DNA of 64,000 nt from Blastocladiella emersonii ATCC 22665 (taxonomy: Eukaryota > Blastocladiomycota > Blastocladiomycetes > Blastocladiales > Blastocladiaceae), in contig JANHCV010000006.1 in NCBI GenBank assembly GCA_025594325.1, forward strand, positions 1,302,001 through 1,366,000. The letters run 5' to 3'. Numbering within the stretch: position 1 is the first letter of the stretch; every line of letters starts with the position of its first letter. Of the stretch, positions 31,401-42,400 are shown piece after piece. The notes under the pieces were generated by a model. It did not search any database. It worked only from the letters and a program-made list of their open reading frames with translations, and was not told where the DNA came from. The position numbers were made by a program, and so were the translations under genes.

Positions 31401-32622
31401 GGGCGGCGGCGGCGGCGATCTCGGCGAGACCAGCCTGGCGCAGGTCCGAGAACTTGCCTTTGGTCGGCTTGTACTGCTCCGTCTCGTCGCGCGTGCGGCT
31501 GTAGCTCTCGTAGATGTTGTAGAGCTCGGACGAGTTCTCGGCCGTGTTGAGGCGCGGCCGGCCGTGTCCGTCGTCGAACGAGCGGCCGCTCGACCCGCGC
31601 CCGCCCGCACCCAGTCCGAGGTGCTGCTGCTGGTACTGCTGGTTGAAATACTCGCGCTGGTACTGGCCCTGCTGCTGCTGCTGCTGCTGCGGCTGCGGCT
31701 GCAACGACGACATGACCGAGGAAACGCCCGAGTACGCCGGCGGCGTCGACGGCTCGGCGCGCGCGCGGCCCGTGTCGGCGGGCTGGTGGCCGGCGTAGAA
31801 GTAGCCGACGTTGGGCTGCACCGAGTTCGGCGACGGCGGCGCTTGCTGCTGCAGCAGCTGCGAGCGAGGCGGCGACGAGCTCATCCAGCCGGGCGACTGC
31901 GCGCCGGCGTACGTCGGCGAGACGGGCGATCGGGGCTGCTGCGCGGTCGGCGACGGCGGACCAGCCGCAGCGGCGAACCCAGGACGCGGCGGCATGGCGA
32001 GCGACTGCGCCGGCGGCGCGTTCGCGGTCCGCGTCGCGCTGGGCGAGCGGTACACGTTCGGGCCCCCGAAGCCGGGACTGCGCAGATCCGCGGGCGGTGC
32101 GGGCGCGATACCCGTCGGCGCGGCCGAGGGTGGCGGCGGGACGCGCGGCTGCGAGCCGGACACGCTGCTGCCGGCGCGCGAGGCGGTCGACACGGCCGAT
32201 CCGGGCGCGGCCGTGGCGTTGAAGGTGTAGCCCGTGCCGTAGGTGCGCTGGGCGTTGACAGTCGAGTACGTGTTGCTCGCGGCGGAGACGGCCGAGCTGG
32301 GCCCACGCCGCCCGCCGTTCTGGAACGCGGGCCGGTTGGGGGTGGCGTAGTCGTCCTCGTCGCTGCTGTCCGTGAGGTTGGACCCCGGGTACTGCCACGC
32401 GGGCTGCGGCTTGCGCGGCGGCGTCGGATGCTGCTCCTGCGCGGGCCGAGCAGTCGACGACGAGGACACGGCCGAGGCCGCCGGCGGCACGTGGTCGACC
32501 GTGACGTTCTTGCGCGACGTTGACGAGGTGCGGCGGGGCGGACCGCCGACGCGATTGCCAGCAGTCGCGTCGCCGCGCGGATCGGACCCGCTCATCGACG
32601 TGTAGTAGCTGAGTTCCGACAT
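28468..32622 (-). CDS. Oligopeptide transporter (OPT family) with long N-terminal extension
   Basis: Multi-span proton-coupled oligopeptide transporter. Eleven exons: 31324..32622, 31205..31260, 30942..31139, 29938..30880, 29702..29862, 29512..29628, 29231..29413, 28953..29163, 28811..28882, 28701..28744 and 28468..28633; 1149 aa. Junctions restore family motifs: VPTTDHPETPSLTFRVW, the NQLFLFR block, NPGPFTVKEHVLIG, ELVIGLIAPGRP, DLKLGHYMKIPPR and MPNIYYNAALIWG. The first exon alone encodes 433 residues, mostly disordered and rich in Pro, Ser and Gln (polyQ near 31672-31690), before the transporter core. A typical OPT protein is about 650-900 aa. One donor is unusual (GTCCGT at the exon 2 end). 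The substrate is unknown; glutathione, metal chelates and peptides are all seen in this family. Confidence 0.9.
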
Positions 32623-33210
32623 AAGAGCGGTGCGCGCGCGACGGAGTGGGTGGCGCTGATGTGGCGTTGATCTGGAACGAGGCGCGTCGTTGGACCGCCG
32701 CAGGTCCCGAGCGCTGAGACGGAGAGGATGGCCAAGAGAGGAGCCCGAGGTGAGCTGGCGGGCGGGCGGAAGCTTTTGAGGTCCGCGGAGGTCGACGAGA
32801 AGAAGCGCGGTCGCGAAGAAGCGGCGCCACAGCTGCACGTCGGCTGCGTTTGCACAGAGTCTGCCGCTTCACCGTCGCATCGAGCGGCATGGGCCCGCTT
32901 CAGCCACACACGCGCGAGCATGGGCCGCTCGCTCGGCTGCTCGCCTGACTCGTTTGACTCGCGCGGTGTTTACGGACGGGAGTCGGAGATCGGCGGCAGT
33001 TCTCCTCCTCGCAGTCGATGCCCGCATGACCGTGCATTCTGCCGTGATCATGCCCCGCTCGTTGGATAACCGCATCGCAGTCTGCTGACCGCTTCTCCTC
33101 ACCAATGACCGGCGCGTGGTGGCGCCCCTCACGCGGTTGATTGAAGCCAGAAGCGGGTGGAAATTGCAAGCGATCAACGTCGGATTAAACCGGAGTCGAC
33201 ATCGCAGTTC
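32623..33210. other. Intergenic, OPT promoter and flank of the CCT1 fragment
   Basis: About 590 bp. It contains the OPT promoter and the sequence immediately left of the CCT1 fragment. No coding frame with domain similarity was found. The sequence next to 33211 shows no relation to CCT1, so the duplication breakpoint is sharp on this side. Confidence 0.45.
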
Positions 33211-33477
33211 GTCGCCAAGCTGTGCGCGTACCACGCGCTGTCGCAGCAGCCGGGCGCCAACGAGGCCAAGCGCGCGCTCAAGGCGTACGGGCTCGACCTG
33301 ATCAAGGGCGAGATCCGCGACAACATGAAGGCCGGTGTCCTCGAGCCCGCCATGTCCAAGATCAAGTCGCTCAAGGCCGCCACCGAGGCCGCCATCTCGA
33401 TCCTCCGCATCGACGACATGATCAAGCTCACCCCAGCACAGCAGCAGGGCCAGGACCCACATGACGAGCTGCACTAA
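33211..33477 (+). pseudogene. Truncated inverted copy of the CCT1 3' coding end
   Basis: 267 bp encoding the last 88 residues of CCT1 including the stop, in inverted orientation relative to the intact gene (its match is 35751..36017). By eye the two copies differ at one base, a synonymous CGC/CGT Arg codon at 33273. The copy begins abruptly inside the equatorial-domain coding sequence, so it lacks the ATP site, apical domain and start. The frame is open a few codons upstream but has no CCT1-like start. It is a recent or gene-converted fragment, not a functional chaperonin. An assembly artefact must also be considered. Confidence 0.85.
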
Positions 33478-33762
33478 ACTGTGCTCGAACGCGCGGTCGG
33501 TCGGTCGGTTGGTCGTCGCGTAGTTCTAGTGCCTCCTCCTCGCATCGCTTGTCGTCGCTGACTCTTCCTTCAGTCACCGCTTTCAAGGGTCAGGAACACG
33601 GACGAGTGCGAGTGGTGAGCGAGTCACACAACGAAGAAGAGTCACGTTCAGTTCCGCAACTTCTCGAGCGCGAAAACGTTGGAAGCGAGCGGGGACAGAT
33701 TCACAAACTGTCCAAGGCGCCAACTTGAACCAGCGTGGTGCGTCCGTGCGGAGAAGGAGACG

Positions 33763-35274
33763 CGCGATCACAGCTCCGATCACGCGCCACGTGGGTGGCG
33801 GTGGCTCAGCTGGCCGACTTTCCGCCGCATATGCGTCTCATCAAACCGCTGCCAGCGCACTGCGGCAACAGTCGTGCGAAGATTAATAATGTGCATGTTG
33901 CCTAGGCCAACTGACTTGACTGTTCAATGCGCTGTAAACGACTTGCGCGGCTCCAGCCTGCCCCGCTACAAAACAGCCGCGACCGCCGACCAACCGTGCT
34001 TGTCCTCCCAAGCTCGTCCGCATCCCTTGACCGTGAAAGCAAGAAATGAGCACCACTAAACAGCTTTTCAACAAAAATGTATGCTCGCGCAGGACATCAA
34101 TGCCACTGTGATCGATACGATCGGAAGGGACTCAAGCGAGAGCCTATTCTCATTTACTGCCAGTTCGAGGGAACGGATCGTTATCTATGCGTCTCAACTG
34201 ATCCTGAAAGTGATGCGTGTACGTCCACGCGATGCGTCATCATCAAAAACCGCCGGGTATATTTCATTTTTGCTACTGATAGGCGTAACGCAAGACAATA
34301 GGATAGCGATAGGCCTCCGCCACGTCTTCGTGTAATGAAAGTGGCCGCGCTTCGCCAGGTCCTGCTGGAAAGGCTCGCTATCTGGGAGGTACCGCAGCGC
34401 GAGAGCGTCGATCCGCACTCTCCCAGCGCGCGCTAGGACGCGTGCGTGGGGCCAGTCGCAACTCGGAACTTGGGTACCATCGTCACACCCAACCCAATGA
34501 ATTTGCCAACGTAAGCAATAAGCTTCAGGACGCTGCAAGTGCCGGCCAACCACAGGAAGGCCATGAACACTGACGAAGAGGTGATGCAGCCAAACATCCC
34601 CACCAATAAGACGATGACACCAGTGAAGTACAAAGTGGTTCCGAGGGAATCGACCCATGATGGAACCTCACGGGAGGATACTTCCGAGGCCGCGGTCGCA
34701 CGGCGGCTTGGGCTTTTCGGCAGCAATCTACGAGTCGAGCAGGCGAGTTCAGTTTCAATTGAGCTGTCGCTGTTGGTTGCTCACGTACCGCACGTGCTAG
34801 GTTCGTGTTCGCGAGGTGCGGCCTCAACTGGAATGACAATCGCACCATCTCTTGCAGGCGAATTCATTCCTGACTTGTGTTCGCCTGCAGCCGCATTCAT
34901 GGGATGCAGAAACGCTGGGGGCCATGACATCCTGCTCAACGCTGTATGTCGGCGGCGGCATGCACTCAAAGCACCGACACCCAACTGGGTGCACAATGCT
35001 ATCGGCCTGGACGCGGGCAAGGTAGGGTTTACGAACGGTGAGCGAACGAACAAGTCCTGAGGCTAATGGGAGTCGAGGCAGTCAGCACGTACCGACGAGG
35101 TAATTTTAGTGGACATGTTCAATTTGAGCGTTAAAATGTTGATTGCTCTTGCAGAGGAGAGCGGGAGCGGTCGCCAGCGACTCACTGACTGGATTGGTGA
35201 GATGTCGAGCGAGTGCGCTTGCGGCCAGCTGAGCCACCCGTGTGGCGCAACGCGTGATCGGAGCTGTGATCGCG
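33763..35274. repeat. Diverged inverted repeat arms inside the island
   Basis: CGCGATCACAGC followed by TCCGATCACGCG at 33763-33786 recurs exactly inverted at 35251-35274. GGTGGCTCAGCTGGCC at 33800-33815 recurs inverted at 35223-35238, with the same order and similar spacing. Sequence between the matches differs by small indels. Confidence 0.8.
34433..34726 (-). CDS. Possible small membrane protein (uncertain)
   Basis: A frame of 97 codons without a normal ATG at its head. The C-terminal two thirds is strongly hydrophobic, with two or three helices (TLYFTGVIVLLVGMFGCI, then VFMAFLWLAGTCSVLKLIAYV) ending in a short polar tail. Just upstream on the same strand is a canonical-looking intron (donor GTACGTGAG at about 34790, acceptor CTCGTAG at about 34727). 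However, the frames I could read on the two sides do not join without a shift, so it may be a decayed gene. Codon use is AT-richer than elsewhere. Family unknown. Confidence 0.25.
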   Translation of the reverse strand: MLPKSPSRRATAASEVSSREVPSWVDSLGTTLYFTGVIVLLVGMFGCITSSSVFMAFLWLAGTCSVLKLIAYVGKFIGLGVTMVPKFRVATGPTHAS

Positions 35275-35750
35275 TGCCTCCTCTTCCATCCGCCGATGCG
35301 AAGTGTGCACGTTTAGTTGTCCTTGTCGCATCGCTTCCGAATCAGCGCTTGTGGGTCACCATCGTTCACTTCTCAGACAGTTTCGAGGTTCGCGGAATCC
35401 TTGCGTGCCCTGCATCTCGCTCAACGCGAGCTTCGCAGCTGCCCGAACCTGTTTGCCACCGATACTCAGCGCACGTTTCGTCCACGGCCGTACGGCCAGG
35501 CTCATGCCCAGGGTTGTGAGGTGATCTCCATCATCCGCGCGCGACAACGTTGCAAGCGCAATGATGCGAGTCCGTCAATACGGCTCAACTGCGCGCGACA
35601 AGAAGGTTGATACAAATCGATTTCTTCAAGTACAATTGCAATGCAAACATTCAAAAACGGTGGGGAGGAGAGGGTAGAAGAATCACAAGTGATGCGAGGT
35701 GGAGGGGACACTACAGCTACGCGAACAGCAACGACACTGTCCAAGCGCAC

Positions 35751-37490
35751 TTAGTGCAGCTCGTCATGTGGGTCCTGGCCCTGCTGCTGTGCTGGGGTGA
35801 GCTTGATCATGTCGTCGATGCGGAGGATCGAGATGGCGGCCTCGGTGGCGGCCTTGAGCGACTTGATCTTGGACATGGCGGGCTCGAGGACACCGGCCTT
35901 CATGTTGTCGCGGATCTCGCCCTTGATCAGGTCGAGCCCGTACGCCTTGAGCGCACGCTTGGCCTCGTTGGCGCCCGGCTGCTGCGACAGCGCGTGGTAC
36001 GCGCACAGCTTGGCGACCAGGTCCGTCGAGTCCTTGGCCGCGTTGACGGCGAGCTGCTTGGGGATCACCAGGAGCGCCTGGGCAAACTCGGCAATGGCGA
36101 GCTGCTCGCGCGTCGACAGCGTGGTGGCAAAGTTCTCGAGGTAAATGGAGAGCGCCGACTCGACGGCGCCGCCGCCGGGGACGACCGCGCCCGACTCGAG
36201 CGTGCGCTTGACGACGCACAGCGAGTCGTGCAGGGACCGCTCCATCTCGTCGAGCATGTAGTCGTTGGCGCCGCGCAGGATGATGGAGGCGGCCGACTGG
36301 GCCTTGCACCCGCGCACGATGATGCACTCGTCGTCCGAGATGCGCTCCTGGGTGACCGACTCGGCGGACCCGAGGTAGCTGGCCTCGAACGTCTCCTCGC
36401 CCTCGAGGTTGGCGAGCGTGGACAGGAGCGTGGCGCCCGTGGCCTTGGCGATGCGCTTCATGTCCTCCTTGGCGACGCGGCGGACGGCCATGGCGCCGCG
36501 CTCGACGAAATACTTGAGGCACATGTCGTCGATGCCCTTGGTGGTGAGCACCACGTTGGCGCCGGCGGCGAGGATCTTCTCGATGCGCTCGGCGGTGATG
36601 TCGGCCTCGCGCTTGCGGATGGCCTCGAGCTGCGACGGGTCGTCGATGACGACGTGGACGCCGAGGTGCATGCGGGCCTTCATGAGGTTGATGTCGAGGC
36701 ACGCAATCTTGGCGCCGGTGACCTTGGTGGGCATGGCCTGCGACGCGATGGTGCAGTTGAGGGCGTAGCCGTTGATGAAGAGCGACTCCTTGGACGACTT
36801 GCCGTGGGCCTTGAGGATGTTGACGGCCTTGACGGGGTACTTGGTCTCCCCCCTCGCGTTGGTGTTCTTGACGGTGAGCATGGCGTCGACGACCATCTTG
36901 GAGAAGAAGTCGTCCTCGGGGCCAATGATCTTGGACGACATGGAGGTCTTGGCGGCGTTGATGAGGCAGTCGCGGCCGAGCGTGTCGACCTGGGTGGACA
37001 GCTGCTCGATGATGTACTTGCACGCCTCCTTGACGGCGAGGCGGAAGCCCGTGATGATGGTGGTCGGGTGGATGCGGTTCTTGATCAGCTCGTTGGCGAG
37101 CTTGAGCAGCTCGGCGGCCACGATCACGACCGAGGTGGTGCCGTCGCCCACCTCTTTGTCCTGCTGCTGGGCGAGCTCGACCAGCACCTTGGCGGCCGGG
37201 TGCTCGACCTCGAGCAGGCGCAGGATGGTGGCGCCGTCGTTGGAGATGGTCACGTCGCCAATGTCGTCGACGAGCATCTTGTCGAGGCCGACGGGGCCGA
37301 GCGACGTCTTGACGATGTTGGCGACCGAGCACGCGGCGAGCACTATACGTAAGGGGTGGGGGTGGGGAGTGAGCACGCGTCGTCGCGAGTGGGCGTGAGA
37401 GGGCGGCGTACCGTTCTGGGCGCGCACATCCTGACCGCTGGTGCGCTCACCGCCGATGCTGAGGGCCGTGGTCTGGTCCTTGGGGGCCAT
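35751..37490 (-). CDS. CCT1: T-complex protein 1 subunit alpha (CCT1)
   Basis: Alpha subunit of the cytosolic TRiC/CCT chaperonin, which folds actin, tubulin and WD40 proteins. Two exons, 37412..37490 and 35751..37342 (69-nt intron), give 556 aa, the standard length. The group II signatures are intact: [20 protein letters not shown], the nucleotide-binding [15 protein letters not shown], the apical domain, and VPGGGAVE near the C-terminus. The subunit call rests on the alpha-type DVRAQN...[16 protein letters not shown] start and on [16 protein letters not shown]. The last 88 codons are duplicated in inverted orientation at 33211-33477. Confidence 0.96.
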   Translation of the reverse strand: MAPKDQTTALSIGGERTSGQDVRAQNGTPPSHAHSRRRVLTPHPHPLRIVLAACSVANIVKTSLGPVGLDKMLVDDIGDVTISNDGATILRLLEVEHPAAKVLVELAQQQDKEVGDGTTSVVIVAAELLKLANELIKNRIHPTTIITGFRLAVKEACKYIIEQLSTQVDTLGRDCLINAAKTSMSSKIIGPEDDFFSKMVVDAMLTVKNTNARGETKYPVKAVNILKAHGKSSKESLFINGYALNCTIASQAMPTKVTGAKIACLDINLMKARMHLGVHVVIDDPSQLEAIRKREADITAERIEKILAAGANVVLTTKGIDDMCLKYFVERGAMAVRRVAKEDMKRIAKATGATLLSTLANLEGEETFEASYLGSAESVTQERISDDECIIVRGCKAQSAASIILRGANDYMLDEMERSLHDSLCVVKRTLESGAVVPGGGAVESALSIYLENFATTLSTREQLAIAEFAQALLVIPKQLAVNAAKDSTDLVAKLCAYHALSQQPGANEAKRALKAYGLDLIKGEIRDNMKAGVLEPAMSKIKSLKAATEAAISILRIDDMIKLTPAQQQGQDPHDELH

Positions 37491-38012
37491 GGTATCGAAT
37501 CTGCGGGGACAGGGGGCGCGGCGCCGGTCGTTAGAACGCGTGATCCGAGCGATCCCTTCAGACGCGGCTGCCACCGCCGCTTCGGGAGGAGATTTCCGTC
37601 GTCGTAGTCGTGGCGGCGTGGTTGATACATGTATAGGGCGCGCCCATGGCGCGAGAAGCAGATTCCATGGGACCTGCCCTGATCTCCCCCTCCCGCGGCG
37701 GCGGCAGCAGCAGCACAGTGCCGCGTAGTTGATGCGTGGTCGATACGTTACGTGTGTTCCGTGAGGTCTGATCCACGGTTAACGGGCCAGCTGGGGAGCG
37801 TGAGGGAGAGCGCGTTGCCGCGTGTCTGAGGCGAGGCGGGCGGGGAACCAGTCTCCCACGGGCGCGCCAGGGGGGCGCGCGCCCACACGCTCACGCGCCG
37901 CGGGCAGCAGAGACGGCGAGGGAAGCGTCGATCACCTCACGCCGCCGACCTGCCACTCGCATCACCCCGCACGCTCGAATGAACCACCGCGCTTTATTCT
38001 ATTTCTCCCGTC
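37491..38012. promoter_or_regulatory. CCT1 promoter region and PEX2 3' flank
   Basis: 522 bp upstream of the CCT1 start. It contains GC-rich blocks such as GGGCGCGCC (37627-37635 and nearby) and GGCGCGCCAGGGGGGCGCGCGCC (around 37860-37882). No gene was seen. Confidence 0.45.
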
Positions 38013-39231
38013 TCACACACGTTCCAGGTCGCGCGTCACGGCGCCGCACCGGAGACACGGGAACCCGATCTCCTCCCCCTCCCCTTCTTCTCCCTTAACC
38101 CCATCCCCGCCCTCCCCCTCCCCCTCCCCAATCGCCGCCGCCGCCCCCGCCTCCTCGGCGCGCCGCGCCTCGGCGCACACGTAGCAGTACGTGCACCCGC
38201 ACGTCCCGCGGACGGGCATCGTGGCGCGGCACCGCGCGAGGAGGTCCGTGTCGGCGACGGCAGTCCCCGCGTTCGCCTGGAACTGCGGCAGCGCCGCGAA
38301 GCACGACGCGCACACGGCGGCGGGGAGCGACTGCAGCGCGCGCTGCTGCCGCAGTTTTGCCGCGCCGCCGACCACGGCGTCGAAGACGCGCGATAGCGCG
38401 GGTGACCGGCGCAAGGCGCGGCGGGCGACGGGGCGCAGCGCGCGGTAGATGGGTAGCGCGAACAGGAGGAATTCCTACACTCGCGCTATGTGGTCAGCGC
38501 GTCTCCTCCCCTCTCACCGCACAAAGACGTACCGTGAACGCGTTCCACAACACCTGCCGGTGAAGAAACGCAAACGAGACCTTCCGCTGCGCGGCCGCGG
38601 CGACGGGCACCGCCTGGATCGCGAGCACGCGGTCGACGGGCGACCGGTACCTCCCCGTGGCGAGGAACCGGAGCAGGTTGACGAGCACGACCGCGTTCCA
38701 CGCGGGTTCCGCGCGCCGCGCCCACCGCCACGCGCGCGCGCGCCACGAGTCCGCGGGCGCGTCCGCCCACCGCGCCGCGGCCATGTGCGCCGCCAGCTTC
38801 GTCCACACGTACGGCGCGCCGACGGTGAGCACAATGTACGCGGCGATGTGGGTGCGGGAGAGGGTGGAGGCGGCGGCAGCGTGTGAGATCGAGTGTGTCG
38901 TAGGGACCTCGCCCCGCGGGAGCGCCTGGTACCGCAGGTTCTGCAGCCGCAGCCCGTACGTGGCGCCCGTCCGCCCGAGCGAAAGGACAAGGAGGACGAG
39001 CTGCAGCGCCGCGTCGAGCTCGGCCGAGAAGCGAGACTTGAGCGGGGTCTACGTTGCGGGATCGTCACACATTCGTTCATTCTCGCATCCCGCCCACCGT
39101 ATCCGTACGGTGAAGAGCGACAGAGCATCGTCGAGCTGCTCGCGCAGCAGACCCAGGATCTGCGCGTCGAGCAGCGCCGCGTCCAGCTGCCCGACGCGCG
39201 GCAGCGCGACTCGTTGCATCAGGACGTTCAT
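38013..39231 (-). CDS. PEX2: Peroxisomal RING E3 ligase Pex2
   Basis: Integral peroxisomal membrane RING protein; with Pex10 and Pex12 it forms the retrotranslocation ligase for the Pex5 import receptor. Three exons, 39109..39231, 38533..39048 and 38013..38474 (introns of 60 and 58 nt), give 366 aa. The N-terminal RVGQLDAALLDAQILGLLREQL block is typical. Membrane helices follow, including YIVLTVGAPYVWTKL, and the second junction restores WNAFTEFLLFALPIYRAL. The RING has Cys at about 268/271, 305-313 and 353/356; it is interrupted before the last pair by a long Gly/Glu-rich insert, which is unusual. The start ATG is the first in the conserved block. Confidence 0.85.
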
Positions 39232-39432
39232 GGTGTTGCAGCAGTGTGGTTCAGTTTACATGGGCAGCCAGCGGCTGTTGAGGGGAGAGCGATCGGAGAG
39301 GAGAGGGTCGGCTCGAGGCGCAGCGCCACTACGCCGGGCCGAAGCCGGCGACCACGGCCATGGCGTCACTGAACCGAGCGACCACCGACGAGAATGGAGA
39401 CTAAGAGACACGTATATACCAACAAACCGAGC

Positions 39433-42400
39433 TCAGCCAAACGTCTGGCTGACGCGCCCGTAGCGCTTCTGCTTGGACAGGCGCCACGAGTCCTTTTCCT
39501 CGTACTTGTTGTAGAGGGGCTCGACCTTCTCCTTGAGCTTGCGCTTAGACATGTGGGCGGGGTTAGCGACGCGGAAGAAGTTGGGCGCGACCTCGGCGAG
39601 CCACTTGCCCTCGATGGCCGTGACCTCGCGCATGTACTCCTTGGTGGTCATGACGAGCTCGTGGTAGATGACCCACTCGGGGTTCTTGTTGAAGAGCGCC
39701 GAGCTCGGGTGGATGTAGACGGGCGTTCCCTCGACGAGCGTCTTGTACCCCTCCTGCGGGTCCTTTTTCGCCGCGTGCGCAAAGAACCCGGAGCAGATGG
39801 CCTTGCGGACGACCGAGTAGTTGCGCCCGCAGCTGATCACGTCCTGGCGGTACCGGTCCATGATCCCGACCATCTGCTTGCGCACGTCGAGCGCGCGCTT
39901 CATGGTGCGCGCCTGGATGTAGTTGTCGTAGCACCACGGGTTCGAGAAGTTGCTCGCCTTCCACGCGTTGTAGACCGTCAGCAGCGTGAGGTGGTCGCCC
40001 TCGGGCTGGTTGAACCGCGCCTTCTTCTGGTCGGCCACCTGCTGCTTGTCCTTGGGCCGGAAGAAGACGTTCTGCACCGACAGCATCGCCACGATCGTCA
40101 AAATCTCCTCGGAGCACTTGAGGTCGACCGACAGCAGCAGCATCTTGGCGAGCGGCGGCTCGAGCGGGAACTCGGCCATCTTGCGCCCGATGCGCGTGAG
40201 CAGGCCCTCGCTGTCGAGCGCCGACAGCGCGTACAGGTTCTCGAGCGCCGTGATGAGCGTCTGCGCGGGCGGCGGGTCCATGAAGTCGAAGTGGATCAGG
40301 TCGTTGATCCCCATGGCCTTGAGCTTGAGCACGGTGCCCGCGAGGTTGGTCCGCTGGATCTCGGGCACCGTGTTGGGCAGCATCTCGTTGCGGTACGCCG
40401 ACTCCGTGTACAGGCGGTAGCACTTGCCCGGGCCCGTCCGCCCGGCGCGACCCGCACGCTGCCGCGCCTGCGCCTGCGAGATGGGCACGACGATGAGCGA
40501 GTCCATGCCGAGCTTCGGGTCGTACGCGTTCTGCTTGACGAACCCGGGGTCGACCACGTAGAAGATGCCGTCGATGGTGAGCGAGGTCTCGGCGATGTTG
40601 GTCGCGATCACCACCTTGCGGCTGCCGGGCGGCGCCGGGTCGAAGATGCGCGACTGCATCTCGGACGGCAGCGCAGAGTACACGGGCAGCACGATCAGCT
40701 CGGGCACCTGCGGGCCGAGCGCCTTCATGCGCTCGAACAGCGTCTCGGCGGCGTTGTCGATCTCCTCCTGGCCCGTCAGGAACAGCAGGATGTCGCCGGG
40801 CGGCTCCTGGATGTGGATCTGCATGATGGCCGTGAGCGACGCCTCGAGGTAGTCGGACTCGGGCTCCTTGGTGTACAGGATCTCGACGGGGAACGTGCGC
40901 CCGGGGATCGTGAAGATCGGGCACGAGTAGAAGTACGACGAGAACTTGTCGGCGTCGAGCGTGGCCGACGTCACGATGATCTTGAGGTCGGGCCGCGCCT
41001 GCACCGTCTTCTTGAGCAGCCCGAACAGCACGTCCGTGTTGACGGTGCGCTCGTGGGCCTCGTCGAGCACGATCACCGAGTACTTGGTCATGTCCTGGTC
41101 GTCGAGGCACTCGCGCAGCAGCATACCCTCGGTCATGTACTTGATCTTGGTGGCCGGCGACGTGCAGTCCTCGAATCGGATCGTGTACCCGACCTCGTCG
41201 CCGAGCGCGCACCCGACCTCCTCGGCGACACGCTTCGCGACCGACATGGCGGCGACACGGCGCGGCTGCGTGCACCCGATCATACCGGAGCGCGCAAACC
41301 CCTCCTCGAGCAGGTACTGGGTCATCTGGGTCGTCTTGCCGGACCCCGTGTCGCCGACGACGATGAGGATCTGGTTGTCGCGGACGGCCTGGACGAGGTC
41401 GTCGCGCAGCTTGAAGACGGGGAGCGACCGGCGCTGCTCGGTGATGGACATGCTGGTGATCTTGCCGAGCGTGCCCGAGTTGAGGTACGCCTTCTTCCAC
41501 TCGGGCATGACGGGCGCGCCCTGCTGCCCACCGCGCTGCCCGACACTGCCGAACCGGTCGGCGGCGCCCGCGACGCCCGCGGCCATGGCGCGCATCGGGT
41601 CGTCCCACGCCTGGCCCTCCTCGTTGCGCTTGGCCGCCTCCTCCTCGGCCTGCTGCTGGCGCAGCTCGCGGCGCAGCTTGGCCTGCTCGACGCTGGCGAC
41701 GGCGGCCCGGTTGAGCGACCCGTCGGGCGCCTTGACGATCTTGACGGGCGACAGCTGTATCGTGAGCTTAGTCTGCCCGCGCAGGAACTGCGGCTCCTCC
41801 TCGCGGATCTCAATGTCGACGTCCTCCTCGGGGTCGTGCTGGACCGCGCGCCCGGGCTGGTCCTGCTCGGCGTCAAAGTCGGGGTACTCGCGCGGGTCGA
41901 GCACGCCCGCCGCCATGAGCTGCTTGAGCTCGAACCGCTCGGCCGACGACAGGCGTTTCGCGGAGCGGAAGTTGGACGCGGAGCCCGTTGCCGGCGCACC
42001 ACCACCAGCGGGCCCGTCGAACTGCTCGCGGAACCGCTTCCGGGCGCGCCCGCGCTCCTCCTCCTCCTCGAGCTCGCGCTGGGTCTTGACGCGCAGGTGC
42101 GGGGTGAGGTCGGCGCCCGTTTTTTGATCGACGTCCTTCATGGACAGGGAGATGCGCGATGCGCCGATCGACATGACCTTGACCCAGACGGGCTGGTTCT
42201 TCCTGACGAGCTCGGCCGGGTCGGCGATGCGGGCGTTGCTCAGCATGCTGATGTGCACCATGCCCTCGATCGACCCGCGCACGCCGTCGAGCTGCACGAA
42301 CACGCCAAAGTCGCGCACGTTGAGCGCGCGCCCGCGGTAGATCTTGTACTGCACGGGCGCGTCGTCGATGCTCGGGGACCGGCGGCGTCTATATGCGGTT

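Larger units (their letters stand above)
33478..35750. other. Gene-poor segment between the inverted CCT1 copies
   Basis: 2.27 kb, less GC-rich than the flanks, bracketed by the CCT1 fragment and the intact CCT1 3' end. Both sides start with related 3' flanking sequence: TCGCGTAG, then CTAGTG or TGTAGTG, then CTCGCATC. An exact inverted 24-bp match (33763-33786 with 35251-35274) and a second inverted match of 16 bp (33800-33815 with 35223-35238) follow. The two flanks are therefore diverged arms of an older inverted duplication. The centre holds one possible membrane-protein frame (34433-34726). No transposase or long terminal repeat was seen. Confidence 0.55.

Noticed and set aside
33157-33477. 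Treating the CCT1 fragment as a small functional gene
   Set aside because: It has only the last 88 codons of CCT1, no ATP-binding or apical domain, and an unrelated short upstream extension.
38880-38935. Extra intron in PEX2 near the GAGGTCCCTACG donor-like site
   Set aside because: No in-phase AG acceptor follows, and reading straight through keeps the conserved membrane-helix frame.
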